NCBI GenBank assembly: GCA_016207285.1
Contig: JACQPW010000053.1
Location: 1-14,381 of the forward strand
Direction: 5' to 3'
From: Candidatus Kerfeldbacteria bacterium
Lineage (GTDB): Bacteria; Patescibacteriota; Patescibacteriia; UBA9570
DNA length: 14,381 nucleotides
Positions 13,443 through 14,381 of this stretch are shown one piece after another; within the stretch, counting starts at the first letter, position 1, and every line of letters begins with the position of its first letter. The notes beneath the pieces are model-generated. The model made no database searches, had not been told where the DNA came from, and saw nothing but the letters and a program-made list of their open reading frames with translations. The position numbers were made by a program, and so were the translations under genes.

Positions 13443-14336
13443 TCACTTTGGTCGAGTTGCACTAGTTAAGGCGCAGACCAATCCAAAACAAATAAAAATA
13501 AACCCAGCGGCTTGCACCCAGTTCATGGCCACACCTAGCCACAACCACTCGATAATAGCCACAACGAGAGGCACTAAACTATAGACCATGAGTGAGCTGG
13601 TGGCCGGGCCTAAATCACGAGCCGATTTGGTATACAACCAATAGCCTAAGCCGGATGATCCAGCCCCCATGTATAGGACGGCCAACCAACTTGACCATGA
13701 TACTGAAGATAGGAAGGAGAGATCAACTTCACGGGCGGCCAACGGCAGTAGTAGTAACCAGCCAATCACGGCCACCAACCCAGTGAGTAAACTACTACTG
13801 ACTGTTTGCTGATGGATCCCTTTCAATAAAACCGTGTAGCCAGCCCAACTGATGGTTGCAATTAACATCAATAACTCACCGGTGTTCAGGCGCAAAGTCA
13901 ACAGTTGCTGGAATGAACCATCACTGACAATAAAGGTAATGCCAACCACCGCTAAACAAAAACCAAGCACTGCCCGCCGCGTCACCACTTGCTTCAAAAT
14001 GAACCAAGACAGCATTAAGGTAAGGAGCGGATTAGCTGCATGAATCAGGGCGACATTGGTGGCACTGGTAAAATGCAACGACCAGTAGAATAAAACGTGA
14101 TACGTTGTAATCCCCAGAATAGCTGCTAAGATAATTAAGATCCAGTCACGACGGTTGATGGAGGAGATTTGTAAACGTTGCTTAAACAAGATCGGTAGAA
14201 AAATCAACACGGTAACGCTATAACGCAAAGCGGACAGGGTGGCCGGAGGAATGGCGTCTGCCAAGTATTTACCAGCCACAAAGACTGATCCAAAGAGGAT
14301 AGCGACGATCACGGGGAGATAATACTTGTGTTTCAT
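13443..14336 (-). CDS. EamA/DMT-superfamily transporter
   Basis: This 297-residue inner-membrane protein has the ten-helix layout of the drug/metabolite transporter superfamily, made of two EamA repeats (about 5-138 and 152-291). Recognisable family segments are AILFGSVFVAGKYLAD with PPATLSALRYSV in helices 1-2, FYWSLHFTSATNVALIHAANPLLTLMLSWF in helices 3-4, and in the second repeat GLGYWLYTKSARDLGPATSSLMVYSLVPLVVAIIEWLWLG. Such proteins export amino acids, nucleotides or other small metabolites; the substrate cannot be told from sequence. The ATG at 14336 lies seven bases after a perfect TATAAT. The 619-residue gene begins 22 nt downstream on the same strand. Confidence 0.92.
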   Translation of the reverse strand: MKHKYYLPVIVAILFGSVFVAGKYLADAIPPATLSALRYSVTVLIFLPILFKQRLQISSINRRDWILIILAAILGITTYHVLFYWSLHFTSATNVALIHAANPLLTLMLSWFILKQVVTRRAVLGFCLAVVGITFIVSDGSFQQLLTLRLNTGELLMLIATISWAGYTVLLKGIHQQTVSSSLLTGLVAVIGWLLLLPLAAREVDLSFLSSVSWSSWLAVLYMGAGSSGLGYWLYTKSARDLGPATSSLMVYSLVPLVVAIIEWLWLGVAMNWVQAAGFIFICFGLVCALTSATRPK

Positions 14337-14349
14337 TATATTGATTATA
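14337..14349 (-). promoter_or_regulatory. Consensus -10 box, leaderless start of the EamA gene
   Basis: The minus strand reads a perfect TATAAT (14349-14344), then seven bases, then the ATG at 14336. No -35 is recognisable in the 32 bases left before the window edge. Nothing else is visible in 14350-14381. Confidence 0.6.
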
Positions 14350-14381
14350 CTATTTATTTAGCTGGGGCGGCAGGGCTCGAA

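Overview
The window looks like a stretch of a small-genome bacterium of the Candidate Phyla Radiation (Patescibacteria). This is inference, not proof. It rests on a polytopic DUF5671-type membrane protein with a pilin-like tail, a GreA with the N-terminal RKPGKYT-type extension, a secreted FG-GAP propeller protein, very tight gene packing, and several genes that resemble nothing I recognise. TGA ends several genes at sensible protein ends, so the standard bacterial code applies and the UGA=Gly lineages are not indicated. No mobile element, CRISPR array or phage module is visible.

Layout, left to right. (1) 1-1766, minus strand: msrA followed by a secreted FG-GAP repeat protein cut by the left edge. 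(2) 1789-6478, plus strand: a DUF5671-like membrane protein, then a tightly packed run of ABC ATPase, ABC-2 permease and an HI0933-type flavoprotein, then thpR. (3) 6493-6614: a strong bidirectional terminator and tRNA-Tyr on the minus strand. (4) 6681-7862, plus strand: a polytopic membrane protein whose last codons lie inside tRNA-Thr, then rpmG (bL33). (5) 7868-9597, minus strand: a two-gene operon of an unrecognised protein and a DUF5995-like protein. (6) 9621-11558, plus strand: a cold-shock protein with a long leader and terminator, a secreted amidohydrolase, and greA. (7) 11561-14336, minus strand: a 619-residue unrecognised protein with degenerate tandem repeats, downstream of an EamA-type transporter. 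Coding regions fill nearly everything, and no gene-free stretch exceeds 300 bases.

The most coherent signal is in the promoters. At about nine protein starts a TATAAT-like hexamer ends only 6-8 nt before the start codon, often with a TGn extension, and Shine-Dalgarno sequences are absent. That points to leaderless mRNAs as the normal mode here, with the cold-shock gene (leader of about 84 nt containing a hairpin) as the exception. Three further features deserve attention. The msrA and DUF5671 genes are divergent across only 22 bp and their extended -10 boxes occupy nearly the same bases. The membrane-protein stop codon sits in the D-loop of tRNA-Thr, so 5' maturation of the tRNA would remove the stop. 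The 619-residue protein appears to be built from repeated modules of about 90-105 residues and is the best candidate for something undescribed.
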